Positions 1-10,529 of a stretch of 64,000 nucleotides of DNA are shown piece after piece. Source of the stretch: Margaritispora aquatica. Taxonomy: Eukaryota; Ascomycota; Leotiomycetes; Helotiales; Discinellaceae. Each line of letters starts with the position of its first letter. Position 1 is the first letter of the stretch. Location of the stretch: NCBI GenBank assembly GCA_007644065.1, contig VJWN01000002.1, positions 10,135 to 74,134 of the forward strand. Reading direction: 5' to 3'. The position numbers were made by a program, and so were the translations under genes. The notes beneath the pieces are model-generated. The model did not search any database and had not been told where the DNA came from. It saw nothing but the letters and a program-made list of their open reading frames with translations.

Positions 1-1
1 A

Positions 2-715
2 ACAGGAGAAGAACGGGAACCACTTGTACTGAGAAACTATCGCAAGTTCTCAGCAACCGATTCGTCCGAAGCAACTGTAACATTTGATCTACACCGCAGC
101 AAGCTCAAAATCTCGGGCATATTCATTGATAAAGTGCAAGATATATATATTAGGATGCCCGAAGGTAGTCAGCAGTCGGACCGGCTGTTCATATTATGCT
201 TGTGGCGTACAGACATCTACCGAAGATTTGGATACGAAGTCCCTGTACATGAGTCCTTCGTCAGAACTCTTTCCTTGGGCGCAGACATCGTTTTTTCTCA
301 TATAGACTTGGTCAGTGTAATGAATTACAACCTCGATCAATTTCTCATAAAACACTGGTCAAATATGCATCCAGATCCGGGCCTTGCCAAGTATGCTAGC
401 TTAACTTCCAGCTCCAGTTTCTATTTCTCATGGATTATGAAAGAAGTATTCAGCCACCATGAACTCTCTGGACGTCAGCTCTCCTCCACAGCCGCATCAT
501 CTCTTCTATGTATGAGTGCCGGAACGATCGTACCCGGAGATAGGATTTTCGTCCTTTTGGGTTGCTCAGTGCCCGTTGTGCTACGAAGACTAAGAGAAGA
601 CAGCAATGAACACATATTCATAGGCGAGATTTATGTCCATGGTTACATGCATGGACAAGCGATGAGAGAAGTAGAAAGTGGGGCACGTCACGTTGAACTG
701 GTTGTTCTTGTTTAG
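2..715 (+). CDS. HET-domain protein, C-terminal part (5' end outside window)
   Basis: The frame is open from base 2 to the stop at 713-715, giving 237 residues with no start, so the gene begins upstream of the window. The end of the protein reads GDRIFVLLGCSVPVVLR followed by an IGEIYVHGYMHG segment. This is the usual C-terminal signature of fungal HET (heterokaryon incompatibility) proteins: a conserved GD-LGC-P-LR block, then a G-YVHG-M-G block. An upstream stretch resembling L-GI--DKV also fits the family. The diagnostic N-terminal HET motif is not in the window, so assignment rests on the C-terminal part. HET proteins act in non-self recognition and programmed cell death, but many are of unknown role. 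No intron is needed in the visible part. Confidence 0.75.
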   Translation, partial: TGEEREPLVLRNYRKFSATDSSEATVTFDLHRSKLKISGIFIDKVQDIYIRMPEGSQQSDRLFILCLWRTDIYRRFGYEVPVHESFVRTLSLGADIVFSHIDLVSVMNYNLDQFLIKHWSNMHPDPGLAKYASLTSSSSFYFSWIMKEVFSHHELSGRQLSSTAASSLLCMSAGTIVPGDRIFVLLGCSVPVVLRRLREDSNEHIFIGEIYVHGYMHGQAMREVESGARHVELVVLV

Positions 716-1130
716 GCTTCTTTGAGTTTGATGCAAGAGTTTGATGGATTAGCACAGGCCGCAACGAAAGTACTTGTTAAAGTGCCGTTGCAATCTTGGC
801 CTCAACGTCGACCTTCCTGTAGGAGCTTAGGAACGAAGTTATGGTACTCCTTCGTTCTGATCGAGTTGTCTATCTATTGTTGAGAAGCTCTTTCGACCTT
901 CTCTAGGGGGTTAGGGTACTTTGTCAGCACCCTAAGCTAAGCTAGATTAGGTACAAGGTATAACCCATACTCCCAGCGCCCGAAATAGCCTATAGATAAC
1001 TAAATGCCCTAATCTAGGCACCTATAGTCACTAATTAGGGGTCTTTCATTCAACAAAACCCTAACTCTTTTAAAAGCTTAATAGCTATAACTATATAATA
1101 TACTATTATTCGGACTACATACCTTATAGT
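716..1130. other. Intergenic spacer, no gene seen
   Basis: AT-rich spacer between the HET gene and the convergently oriented AIM24-like gene. It contains short TAG/CTA-rich and TATAATA-type stretches around 1080-1130, as expected for 3' ends of two converging genes. No coding potential or RNA gene was recognised. Confidence 0.6.
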
Positions 1131-2317
1131 TTAGTACTGCCGAGGACCCACAACAGTTTTGATATACTGTTCAAACTCGCTCTGGTTACGGGTTTGGATA
1201 TAGATAGAACCAGGCCCGGTAAAGCGACAGACAAGTCCTTCACCCGTCTTTAAACTGGCCATGCTTCCACCCCCGGCTTTCTCAATGCTATAATCGCAGC
1301 TCCACGCTACGAGATGGCCATTGTCGATAATATGTTGCTCACCTGGTTGAAGCTGTTGTATATAGTTAGCAAACTGGTTAGGATTTGTTGGAAGATTTTC
1401 AAAAAGTTAAGGCTGAATACTCTCGTCCAGACAATCTAGCTTTAGAACGCTGGTTTGAAACTATGCGCTAATCAACTTTGATCGTTGGCATTTATCGAAA
1501 AAAAAAAAACCGAAAAAAAAACCTTACATCTAGCCTGTCTACCGCTCCAAAACTCGTCAGCCAGAGCAAGCCCTGACCGTTTACGTGAGAAATAAACAGC
1601 GATTCTCCAGAGAACAGCGTTTTGCTAAAACCTTGAGACTTGGTTTCCCTGGTTACTCCTTGCGTACACGCTAAAAACCCCTCCCTTCCCATCTTCCACC
1701 GCGTCATCCCATCCAGATGCAAGGTGATAATGTCACCGAACATAGTGGGGGCAAGGGCAACTCTGCCATATCCTGCAAAGGTGGATTCGGCCAAATTACC
1801 ACCTGTCAGGAGCTTCTTCATGCTGAACTTGATTTCACCAGTCAGCTGAATGGTGGCAGCGTGATGGATCATAACCCCTGGCTTGGCTCTTATGGAGTGA
1901 CCAGACTGGAGGTCGACCGTCAATACGGCATTCGTATCGCGATGAGTGATGAAGTAACTGCCGCCCTGGAACACTCCTGCATCAGACTGTGGTACTTGGG
2001 TTTGTAATTGCTGGTGCTGGGCTTGAGGTTGCAGTTGCTGGTGCTGGGGTTGGGTTTGCAGTTGCTGGTGTTGGGCTTGAGGGAGTGCTTGCTGGGGAGG
2101 AGGTGGTGGATACTGGCCATAGCCTTGTTGAGCTGCAACGGTTAGTCTCCCTATCGTCAGAACTGGGGATGCGCATACGAAGCTGTGGTGACTGTTGCTG
2201 ATAAGGTTGCTGCGGCTGGACATAAACTTGCTGTCCCTGCGGCGGCGACTGAGGGTGAGCAGAGGTGGGAGGAGGGGGATATTGGTACTGAACTGGCTGG
2301 CCGTACTGTTGCGACAT
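1131..2317 (-). CDS. AIM24/DUF124 (TRAP-like fold) protein with Q/P-rich N-terminus
   Basis: Three exons are proposed: 2179-2317, 1528-2132 and 1131-1352, giving 321 residues. Intron 1 (2133-2178) has GTATGC, ACTAAC and GCAG signals. Intron 2 (1353-1527, 175 nt) starts GTAAGG and ends GCTAAC-TATATACAACAG. Both joins keep phase and restore an uninterrupted DUF124 domain. Residues 1-110 are Gln/Pro rich, with about three copies of a QPQAQHQQLQ-type repeat. Then come the AIM24 core (GGSYFITHRD, GGNLAEST, GDIITLHLDG) and the C-terminal DNGHLVAWSCDY and GEGLVCRFTGPG blocks. AIM24 in yeast is mitochondrial, but this copy shows no clear mitochondrial presequence and DUF124 proteins with P/Q-rich tails are common in fungi, so location is uncertain. 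The long second intron contains poly-T runs and is unusual for the window. Confidence 0.85.
2005..2088 (-). repeat. Coding minisatellite in AIM24-like gene
   Basis: About three imperfect copies of a unit around 27-30 nt, containing TTGCAGTTGCTGGTGYTGGG on the plus strand, encode the Gln-rich QHQQLQ repeats of the AIM24-like protein. The unit length is a multiple of three, so copy-number change would keep the frame. Confidence 0.6.
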
Positions 2318-3172
2318 GGTGGTGGACTGGGTGATGCGATGGTCCTAAAAAAATCGAAGTTGTAAAGGGATACCGATAAATAATCCTGCGGACGATCCCA
2401 TTTTAATACTAATTTTCAGCCGCAGCTCACATGCAACATACTACCAATTGATGTGTGACGATACAATTGTTTTGGTGGTGGCTGTGTCAGCATTGCGCCT
2501 TGTGACTCGATTGTTGATTCTCAACCCTATTGGGTACAGTAACCTTATCCCTGGCTTGGGCCTCAGCTTTCATTTTCCGTTGTGATGAAATTGATACCGG
2601 AAGTTGAGTTACTAATTCGACGAGGATAGGGAATCTATCGACATTAAACCCCGAAAGCTAACTTTAGGCTATTCTCAAATATCTCGAATATGCTCATATC
2701 TATATAATTTTTTTAAGTGTTATTATAATTCGATGTCTGATAATCGACATATTCCTGAAGGTTCAGTGATTTCACAGAACAGAAGGATTTTATCACAGAT
2801 TAAATATACCCTCTGCCATGATAAAAAAAAGATCTTAACCAGAATGAACAACGAAGCTAAGGATTCGCCGATCAAGTAGGTTACTCGTGCTAGAATAGGC
2901 GAAGGTAATAAGCTTAAAGAATACCGAGGTAGTGTTACGACTTATGTCCCAGGATCCAAGTGGGTCCCAGCGTTGCCTGGATTCCTGGGAACAAACAGTC
3001 ATTTAGTATAATAGTTTTATTTTATGACCGAATTAAGTAATATTAGTACTACTTTTGTTATTCTGAGGTGAGTAGGCTACACCTAGTTTCCCCAACTCTT
3101 ACGATACTTAAAAATCAAGTGTTTAAACCAAATCAATTAAGACTTTGAATCAATACCTTTTAATAACTATCT
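2318..3172. other. Intergenic, with an imperfect inverted repeat
   Basis: This is the promoter side of the AIM24-like gene and the 3' side of the GH7 gene. It is AT-rich (2690-3140 especially), with no coding signal. At 2947-2958 and 2978-2990 there is an inverted repeat (TCCCAGGATCCA against TGGATTCCTGGGA, one bulged base) with a 19-nt spacer. Its role is unknown. Confidence 0.55.
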
Positions 3173-4478
3173 CTACGAACAACCATCTGTAGTCGATCCA
3201 ATCTCTCCAACCTTGATATCACTCCAAGTAATCACAGGGTCTGGCTGTACCTTGACAATCACCGCTGGATTACCTTCCGTCACGTTGCAAGGTCCTGATG
3301 AACCGGTATCAAGCCAATTCATAAAACCACCTTGATCCCACCAGATCGAAAAGATCAATACCATTCCTCTGTCCAACGCCTTTCCAATGCCAGCCATTGC
3401 TCCCAGATCCATGAATCTAGAAGCTCCTCCTGTGCAGTATGCTGTATCAATGACGTTCTTTCCGTTCATAGCCGAACCGGTGATGTTCACGACTGCGTTC
3501 TGGATGACCTTGCCATTCTGAACGTACAGACGACGAATTTCCTTAAGCGTGCCATTAGGAAAGGTTGGGAATTGAGTCACAACTGTGAACTTCTTCTTAG
3601 TGTTGACTGTCAAGCCTGGTCCGTAGAATCCAGTATTGCCGTTAGCATATGGGTTGTAGCCACAACCCCATTGATCACAGACTCCATCCCAAGTGCATTC
3701 TGCGCCACTGCATTGGTACAACCCGGTGTTGTTGCAAGTGTGTGGGGTAAAACCGGTAGCTAAGGCATTCGCTTCCCAGATATCCATTTCATTGCAGCAT
3801 GATCCCTTGCCTTTGATGTTTCCCTAATTGTGTCAGTCGAGTTTAAATTTGGGCTGCATAGAGACTTACAACACCGTTGATGAAAGGGGTTGTGAAGCAT
3901 TGAGCATCACAATATCCAGATCCGTATGATGCTCCTCCAGGATTGAGACTGCTTCTACCACCAGTCTCGCTCATCTCAGCAAGATACAGAGCACCATTCA
4001 TTCCACAAGGCATTGCAGAGGTATCAACATCAAAAGCCAACTCGTTTCCAGTTAACTTCATTAGATCATAGTTCTTTCCATCCTCATCAAGAAGATATGC
4101 ACGGGGCGAGACATCCTTGCCAGCTTTGTTGAGTTGGTGGAGAGTGATGCTGTCGCCTTTAGTGTACAATCCGTAGTCAGCATAGTTGCTGATGCCTTCC
4201 ACGACACAATTCTTGTAGCATGTCTTCTCATCGGGGCATACAGTGACATTTGGTGCACTTCCCCAGTTTCCACACCCAAGACTGGTGTCAACCTTCTGGT
4301 GGACCGGGTGAGCGAGCTCATCAAGCACAATCTCACTCTGCACCGTCTTGCAGCCGTGTTTCTTGGTGCACTTGTATGTTGTTAACTTGGGGTGAACCTC
4401 AGGCGACTTTCCAAGAGTTTGCGCTGAAGCAAGCTGAAGAAACAGAAGCCCCAGAATAGGAAGGTTATTGGACAACAT
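3173..4478 (-). CDS. Secreted GH7 cellulase, endoglucanase type, no CBM
   Basis: Two exons, 3870-4478 and 3173-3823, with a 46-nt intron (3824-3869; donor GTAAGT, branch CTGAC, acceptor TTAG), give 419 residues. Residues 1-19 are a signal peptide ending near ASAQT. The GH7 active-site motif EMDIWEAN lies at about 215-222, with the nucleophile Glu215, Asp217 and acid/base Glu220 all present. Many conserved cysteines are present (CGMNGALY, SGYCDAQC, SCCNEMD, WGCGYNPY). Loops after the active site are short, as in endoglucanases (Cel7B/EG I) rather than tunnel-forming cellobiohydrolases. The C-terminal MNWLDTGSSGPC and GEIGSTT blocks match EG I-type enzymes. There is no linker or CBM1 after the catalytic core. 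The enzyme hydrolyses internal beta-1,4-glucan bonds outside the cell. Confidence 0.93.
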
Positions 4479-4952
4479 CTTGCAGGTGCTTGGGAGAGAC
4501 GAAGTGTGGTGTGTAAGACTCCTCGATGCAATTCCCCTGGACGAGAGCCATCCTTATGTATACAATCCTGCTGAATATTTTCATTTGGGTATTCTCAAAT
4601 TGAAATTGGGAATACTTTCTCGGTCCGGCACCCGCGGTTTTTTTCAGTTCAATTGGTGAATTGGGACAGGTAGAATAGCCGCGAGGGGCAAAATGCGGGG
4701 ATCGTAAGCGAAGCGAAGCAAGAAGTTCGGAAAAAGGGTATCGCCTGACCAAAAGAGAACGGAGCGATATTACCGAGCAAAGTAGAGTATGGATAAATTT
4801 TCGGATCCAAGGAGAAATACCTGGATGAGGTTGTCTTCTGATCGACCGGCAAGGGCTCCACTACCAGCAGATATAAAATCTTGGGGATCTGATTGGCTAA
4901 GCCTTCATTGGCAAAAGGATAAAGTACCAGAGATGAACGAAACCACCGTGAT
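4479..4952 (-). promoter_or_regulatory. Candidate GH7 promoter with XlnR- and CreA-like sites
   Basis: This is the only upstream DNA of the GH7 gene before the next gene relic. It holds a TATACATA box about 80 bases before the ATG (near 4556-4563, minus strand), a GCGGGG hexamer at 4695-4700 that fits the CreA consensus SYGGRG, and GGCTAA at 4895-4900, the XlnR/Xyr1 core. Such short motifs occur by chance, so the assignment is inference from position and from how cellulase genes are usually controlled. Confidence 0.35.
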
Positions 4953-6276
4953 TCAGTTGCTGGTACCGCCAAGTACAGGCAGCTCAAGACCGGCAATACC
5001 ACAATTAATCTCATGGCTATGTGATGGACCTTGCATATTTTTGCCGCTCCAAGTCTCGTCAGCGCTCTTCCCCGAAGTTCGTTTCACTGCGAAAGCGTCA
5101 TCTCGTGGCTCCACTGAAGTAAGCTTGTGACTATTGCGTCGGAAAGATCCAGAACGGGGCATGTTTGGAATGTAGTTATTGACTACTGAATTGCTACCCA
5201 GTATCCATGTCTTAATTACACGAAACTGTCTTAGCATAGGCAGGCAAGTACAAATCAAACCAGTGTTGGCTTTATCACAGACCAATTAGTGGCTGGTACT
5301 GGGGCATCTACACAACTGGTAGTTAAAGCAATGGGCTGTGGCAGCTGTTGGCGATTCTTCTTACAAGTGAAATCAGTTCCTTTGGCACAACTAGCGAGAG
5401 TTGTCATTCGAATAATGGTTGCAAAACACACACTACTCTTGTCAGATATCTCAATAGACCGACAGTAAAGAGTTACTGACAAACCACCTAGTGCAAAGCA
5501 TGCAATAATCCCCCATCTGTCTCGTTCCGACAAGGTCAATTTGAGGAGGAGAGGCATTGGCAAAACCAATATATAGAAGTCGGTAGCGATGTTAATTGTC
5601 GCATATGATATCCAAAAAGGTGCGCTTTGTATACAATGGCCGCTATGGATGGAGCGGTTCTAAAAATATGCAACAGGTGTGCATTGAAATATCGTTGCGC
5701 CAATATACCCAACTCCAGAAGCAGCGACGAACACCAGGCCAATGTAACACAACCATCGAAATCGTTGCTGTGAAAATATTCGAAGGTAAAAGAGCAGTAG
5801 GGCGCACTTGTTGAACGTAATGACGAATTTATACATGATCTGGGCACCATAAAACCACTGATGAAGAACGGTCAATAGTGACATATCATGCTGGAACTAT
5901 CACATACCTCCAGGGATAAATAAATTTGAGACTTTGTCAGGTCACTGATATGGTTTCCATAACCTGCGACAGTGGCTTCAATTTCTGTTATAGATAGTCC
6001 AATGGAAAAGATCTGTATTCTTATCAGCTTTAGTCTTCTTACCAGGTGGAATGTGCAGACCAGGGCAGCAATGACACAAAAATCATCGTTTCCAAGTCCA
6101 TGATGTTCGGAAGTAGATAACAATATTCTCGTAGTAACACGAGCGAGAACCAATAGACCAGCAATGACCACCATCACCACAGAAATAACGTATAACTCTA
6201 CTCCTTTGGTTGAATCCCCACCAGGCTCGAGGCTGGAAGCGACCATTGGCGGCGAGCGACGGATACCTGAAGCCAT
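4953..6276 (-). pseudogene. Rhodopsin-domain (Pth11-like) membrane protein, broken
   Basis: The reading starts at 6276 (MASGIRR) and shows the seven-helix fungal rhodopsin-domain pattern: GLGNDDFCVIAAL, SITEIEATVAGYGNHI, FNKCALLLFYLRIF, FQCTPVAYF, SYATINIATDF, IIRMTTLAS, WSVI and GLICTCLPMLR. Introns at 5858-5907, 5433-5480 and 5299-5364 have good signals and restore phase. A further small intron ending near 6019 is likely. Two lesions remain. A TAG at 5660-5662 stands where the family has Trp just after QCTPVAYF, and a one-base loss near 5271-5275 shifts the frame between WSVI and ANTGLICT. No alternative splice removes either. The stop is TGG to TAG, which is CpA to TpA on the plus strand and so is compatible with RIP. 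A working product of full length is not expected. Confidence 0.8.
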
Positions 6277-6961
6277 TTCGATGTTTGCTGTATACTTGAA
6301 GCTGTTGATGATTTGGAACTGACTACGAAAAGAAGAGCAATTCACACAAGAATCCCAAGACACAAGCCCGGTCACAAACCCCATTGTGGAAATGTTGGAT
6401 GTGATCCTATTCGCGAACCACTCTCTCGGTATCGGACCGCCCCGATGTGGTCTTTTTGTGTATTGGTTTGTATAATACCATGCTCGGCACATGCCTTGGA
6501 TTGGCTGGAAATTAAATGAGCTCGTCTTCCGTTGTGCATGAAATATGATGAACTTGCAATTCATCGCAGAAAATATGGAGGTCTATTGGTCTGCTGGAAG
6601 CGACCCTGCAGCTCCATGATGATCTGGCTTGAAATTTCATCCTCAAAAATTAGTTTTCTACTCAGATGAGCGACTTGATTATCAGAAAAAAGTGTAATAT
6701 CATTTGATGGGAGGTACATTAATTTTCACAGCTTTCGTGAGGCGGTATTCTTTGAGCTTTTCCGACCTCAGGTCCGCTCCTCGTTATTGTCCAGCATATG
6801 AGAAAACTGCACGATCCTGCATGAAGCAGTGAGCTAAAAGTAGATAAAGCGAACCCTGTCCGTCCATAAACAGTATGGCTTAATGACGGCCATAGGTACT
6901 TGGGTTAGAGCGGTCCCCAGCTGGTTGAGAAGTCACTCCTGATATCTTTGTCTCCGTCAGG
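6277..6961. other. Divergent intergenic region
   Basis: This lies between the broken rhodopsin-domain gene (minus) and the carboxylesterase (plus) and should hold the promoters of both. An in-frame ATG further upstream of the relic (about 6564) is open, but the sequence before 6276 lacks family similarity. No other gene was recognised. Confidence 0.5.
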
Positions 6962-8810
6962 ATGAAATTCTTCACCTTCGTGAGCGTCGTCTTGAGTGCA
7001 TATATTCCGCAAATATTGGCACTTGAATTGCAACATGTCCGCACCACGAGTGGAAATTTCCTTGGTCATGCCTCCTCGAATAGGTTAAATGTGATTGAGT
7101 ATCTTGGAATTCCATATGCTGCATCAACAAGTGGAAGTCAGCGATGGATGCCACCTCAAAGGTTCCAGTCGAACGCAAGATTAAATGCCTCGGCATGGGT
7201 GCGTACCCATGTTTCGGGGTGAAGGGAAAACTAACAATCCTCAGGGACCGTATGTGCTATTGCCGTTAAAAATGTGGATCTCTTTAATAGATTTTAAAGT
7301 AGTTGCCCAGCAAACATTGGAGGCACAGTCGCCTTTCCAAACAAGACGGCCCAATTTGACAGAATTGTCCTCGCATTTATCACCCAGGGTGGTAATGTCC
7401 AGTCTGAAGATTGTTTGAGCGCGAATATCTGGGTGAAATCCACCAAATCGAAAGCTCCGAAGGCTGTCCTGGTTTTCTTTCCCGGTGGAAGTAATGGTCA
7501 TCCGGCCTCCAAAAGAGGATGATGCTGATGCTCTCAAGGATTCAACACTGGAGGATCGAAAAGTCTATTCTACAACGGACAGTATCTTGCTGATGCCGAG
7601 GATATCATTGTGGTCACCATTAAGTCAAATTCCCCTCGATCTCTTTGTAGAAGTCTACTGATGCGATCTAGCTATCGTGTGAACATATTTGGATTTCCAG
7701 GAGCGCCAGGGATTCAACAGAATGTCGGTCTTCTTGATCAACGTATGGCTCTCGAATGGCTCCGCGATAACATCAACGCATTTGGTGGAGACTGTGAGAA
7801 GATTACAGTTTTTGGTCAGTCGGCCGGATCGGTATCTGTTGCTTACCTAGCCTATGCCTACCCCCAAGACCCAATCGTCGCTGGTTTCATCATGCAATCT
7901 GGCACACCGCACAGCTGGGAGCCTTTGTCTCCAGTTTTGGGCTCGCAACACTGGTTTAATGCCGCCGCAACTCTCGGGTGTACTAACGTCACAGATGTAC
8001 TGATTTGCATGCAGTCCAAAAATACGTCGTCTGTTCTGGCAGCTTTTGCTAAAGTCCCTTTCGATGCTACAGCTGCTCTTTTCCAGCCTCAGTTTCAGCC
8101 TGCAGTTGATAACATTACTGTGTTTCTCAACTATAGCTCTCTGGCAGCTGGGAGGAAGTTTGCCAAGATTGTGAGCTCTCATTCTTTTGTTTTGACATCT
8201 CATTAGCTGATGTATGAATCTCCCAGCCCTCATTGATTGGAAGCAACGACTTCGAATCTGGCTTTTATCAGATCGCAGCTTTTGGTACTGGAAAATTTGC
8301 AGCATTCAATGAAACTCAACAAGAGCTTTTCAACCTCGAAGCATTCACCTGTGCCGCTGCTATCGAGGCCAAAAATCGAGTGGCGCAGGGGGCGAGCGTC
8401 TGGCGCTATCGATATTTCGGCGATTTTGCAAATCTTAGACTGTTTCCTGGAAGTAGTGCTTATCACGGAGCTGAGCTCAACATGGTTTTTGGCACAGCTG
8501 AGGACGTTTCCGGCCTCCCTAATGACGCTGGCGAGATGATTGTGATGAAATATATCATGAAAGCTTGGGCGACCTTCGCTAAAGACCCGAAATCAGGCCT
8601 GACAAAGGTGATGGGTTGGCCAGTCTATAGTCCCAAAGGTATTTCGATCCTTGAGTGAGCTTCGATAGAGGCTGACATGCTGTAGGAAAGACTTTGGTAA
8701 GACTGGGATTCGGGAGTGAGACAACTGCTAGCTTTGTCGATCCGAGCAGCTCCGATACAAGATGCGACAGCCTTGGGGGTACTGTTGATCTTGGAAAGGG
8801 AGCAATGTGA
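6962..8810 (+). CDS. Secreted type-B carboxylesterase/lipase
   Basis: The model has seven exons: 6962-7198, 7245-7249, 7300-7490, 7539-7623, 7672-8170, 8227-8638 and 8686-8810, giving 517 residues. All six introns are 46-56 nt with canonical ends, and phase closes. A signal peptide covers residues 1 to about 20. The family blocks follow in order: EYLGIPYA, GPSCP, SEDCLSANIW, an oxyanion-region GGRFNTGGS, NYRVNIFGFPG, and the nucleophile elbow FGQSAGS (Ser about 223). The acidic residue lies in GSNDFESG and the catalytic His in YHGAELN. Such enzymes hydrolyse carboxylic esters outside the cell; the substrate cannot be told. The second exon would be only five bases (GGACC), needed to form the conserved GPSC. 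The N-terminal Gly of the oxyanion GGG motif is Arg here, made by the exon 3/4 join. Confidence 0.88.
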
Positions 8811-9347
8811 AGAACAGTCAAGGTAAATTCGAAGGGGGAATTTGATCTCAGACGAACCACAACCTGCATAACGCCTATCAAAGTGTGCCACTTGGTATCA
8901 TTTATAGGCTGTTACAGCGCCTCTGAGAAAACATTAAGGCAACGAACCCACTGATCCTTACTCCTTAACAAGAATAAATTGTGCTCAAAAGGTGCCAACT
9001 CATACCAACTCATATAACATATTGAAAAATACACTGAGATAGCATCTGGTCGGGTACGTTGGCCAACGAATGATATCCAAACTGCGGTATTGATGATATG
9101 CCACTTGGCTTCTGAACACTCAAATGACGAGGTTATCAGTCTAGTAGCAAAAATCTTACCACTAATCTAATGCTGAACATATCCTCTGCGATGAGCAGAA
9201 CAGTACATGGTGTAGATGGGATAGAGGCTGTAAAAGTATATCTGTCTGTCCCCAAAAGTGCCGCAAAGGGACTCCATGCTTCGACCGAACAATGCTAAAA
9301 GCCACTCCCATACGCCTTACTCCAACGCTGTCCCTGTCAAAGCCTAT
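8811..9347. other. Intergenic spacer between convergent genes
   Basis: This is 3' DNA shared by the carboxylesterase and the SPRY gene. It has AATAAA-like runs and no coding signal. Confidence 0.5.
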
Positions 9348-10529
9348 CTATGGGTGATACATCCATTCCCCATGATTAAACACAATCTCAAACTCAACAT
9401 TCTCAAATGTCCCGATCGCCGCGTACAAGTCGTTCAAGCCCTCCAATCCGGTGACAGGTAGATCCTCCTGTGCATCGCCCTCTTCGTGCAGGTTCCAACT
9501 ACCAGCTACTTGTCCATCTCTGGTAAGGAAAATCTCAACGCTGAGGGGAAAATCAACTGTGGTCTGTGTATAGCTTGGTGGTGCGTTGATGTCCCTAGCA
9601 GAGAAGCGCATTCCCATACCGATTGTTTCTCCAGCTTTGAAAGGTTGTGTGAAGTCCTTACCTCCCCATCGATCGTTGATGAACTTGCTTCCGTCATCTC
9701 CGTGCACTGCCAAACAACCTCGGTGCCATCCTGGAAGTCTGAATGTGGGATATGGAGGAGCTGCGAATCCAAGCGCCAAACTGACCTCCCTTCTATTGCT
9801 CTTCGAAATGCGAACTTCGTAGTATGCGACCTTGTCCTTGCTTGTACGGAGCGGAGAGTGCGCCATTACAGAATAGAGTGGCACAGTAGATGTAATGCAA
9901 GAGTCTGGACAACTTGCTTTTGTCTTTGCTGCCCATACTCCCGGTCTTGGTCGATCCAGCACTCCCTGGTAGCTTCGTGGCTTGATGACACCAATATCTC
10001 CTCTCTCGATAGCCTCCAGAGCGGCTTCAGGGAAGACAATAGGTTCTGTCAATGGATTCTGCATACACCATCCTTCTGCCTGGTTTGCCTCCTGTTCTGT
10101 TGCATTGTTTGTAGAGCTTCTTTGATGTCCCTGAAAGAATGAGGGTGGTGGGGGTAACAGCGAGGTATCGGGTACAGCCGTTTGCCAATCGTGGTATGGT
10201 TCTTGCGCAGGTGGAGGACCTGGAGGAGGACCATAGCCGTCGTGATATTGTGAAGGGGGAGGCCCAGATGGCGGCGCATAATCGTCTTGTCGATGTGCTG
10301 GCGGGGGTCCTGATGGAGGGGCATATTGGTCGCGAAATGGAGGTGGACCCGATGGTGTATTGTAGACGTCAGCAGATTGACGAAAAGGTGGCGGACCTGA
10401 TGGTGCTTCGTATTGATTTGGCATCTTGCTTGATGATGAAGGTCTTTGGTTGTTCTCAACAGGTCGAGAGTTGTAGTTATTAAGTCGCTCTGAGGGATCC
10501 TCGCCTTTGAGCTTGCTACCGAAGCACAT
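9348..10529 (-). CDS. SPRY-domain protein with PSGPPP repeats
   Basis: A single uninterrupted frame of 393 residues. Residues 1 to about 120 are low in complexity, with five to six copies of an APPSGPPP-type repeat and several Y-x-P/PPx motifs that could bind WW or SH3 domains. Residues about 165-390 form a SPRY/B30.2 domain as seen in fungal Ear1/Ssh4-related proteins: PYPTFRLPGWHRGCLAVHGDDG, FKAGETIGMGM, VEIFLTRDG and LYAAIGTFENVEFEIVFN. Yeast Ssh4/Ear1 help Rsp5 sort cargo into multivesicular bodies, but those have a membrane segment and this protein has none. The start MCFGSK puts Cys at position 2, a possible lipidation site (inference). The exact partner is unknown. Confidence 0.8.
   Translation of the reverse strand: MCFGSKLKGEDPSERLNNYNSRPVENNQRPSSSSKMPNQYEAPSGPPPFRQSADVYNTPSGPPPFRDQYAPPSGPPPAHRQDDYAPPSGPPPSQYHDGYGPPPGPPPAQEPYHDWQTAVPDTSLLPPPPSFFQGHQRSSTNNATEQEANQAEGWCMQNPLTEPIVFPEAALEAIERGDIGVIKPRSYQGVLDRPRPGVWAAKTKASCPDSCITSTVPLYSVMAHSPLRTSKDKVAYYEVRISKSNRREVSLALGFAAPPYPTFRLPGWHRGCLAVHGDDGSKFINDRWGGKDFTQPFKAGETIGMGMRFSARDINAPPSYTQTTVDFPLSVEIFLTRDGQVAGSWNLHEEGDAQEDLPVTGLEGLNDLYAAIGTFENVEFEIVFNHGEWMYHP

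Noticed and set aside
1385..1535. Insertion disrupting the AIM24-like gene
   Set aside because: At first the poly-T stretch and foreign-looking frame seemed to break the gene, but a GTAAGG...GCTAAC...CAG intron joins the two halves exactly in phase and restores the conserved domain, so the gene is treated as intact.
9486..10142. Plus-strand open frame of 218 codons
   Set aside because: It lies wholly inside the SPRY gene on the other strand and shows no protein features.
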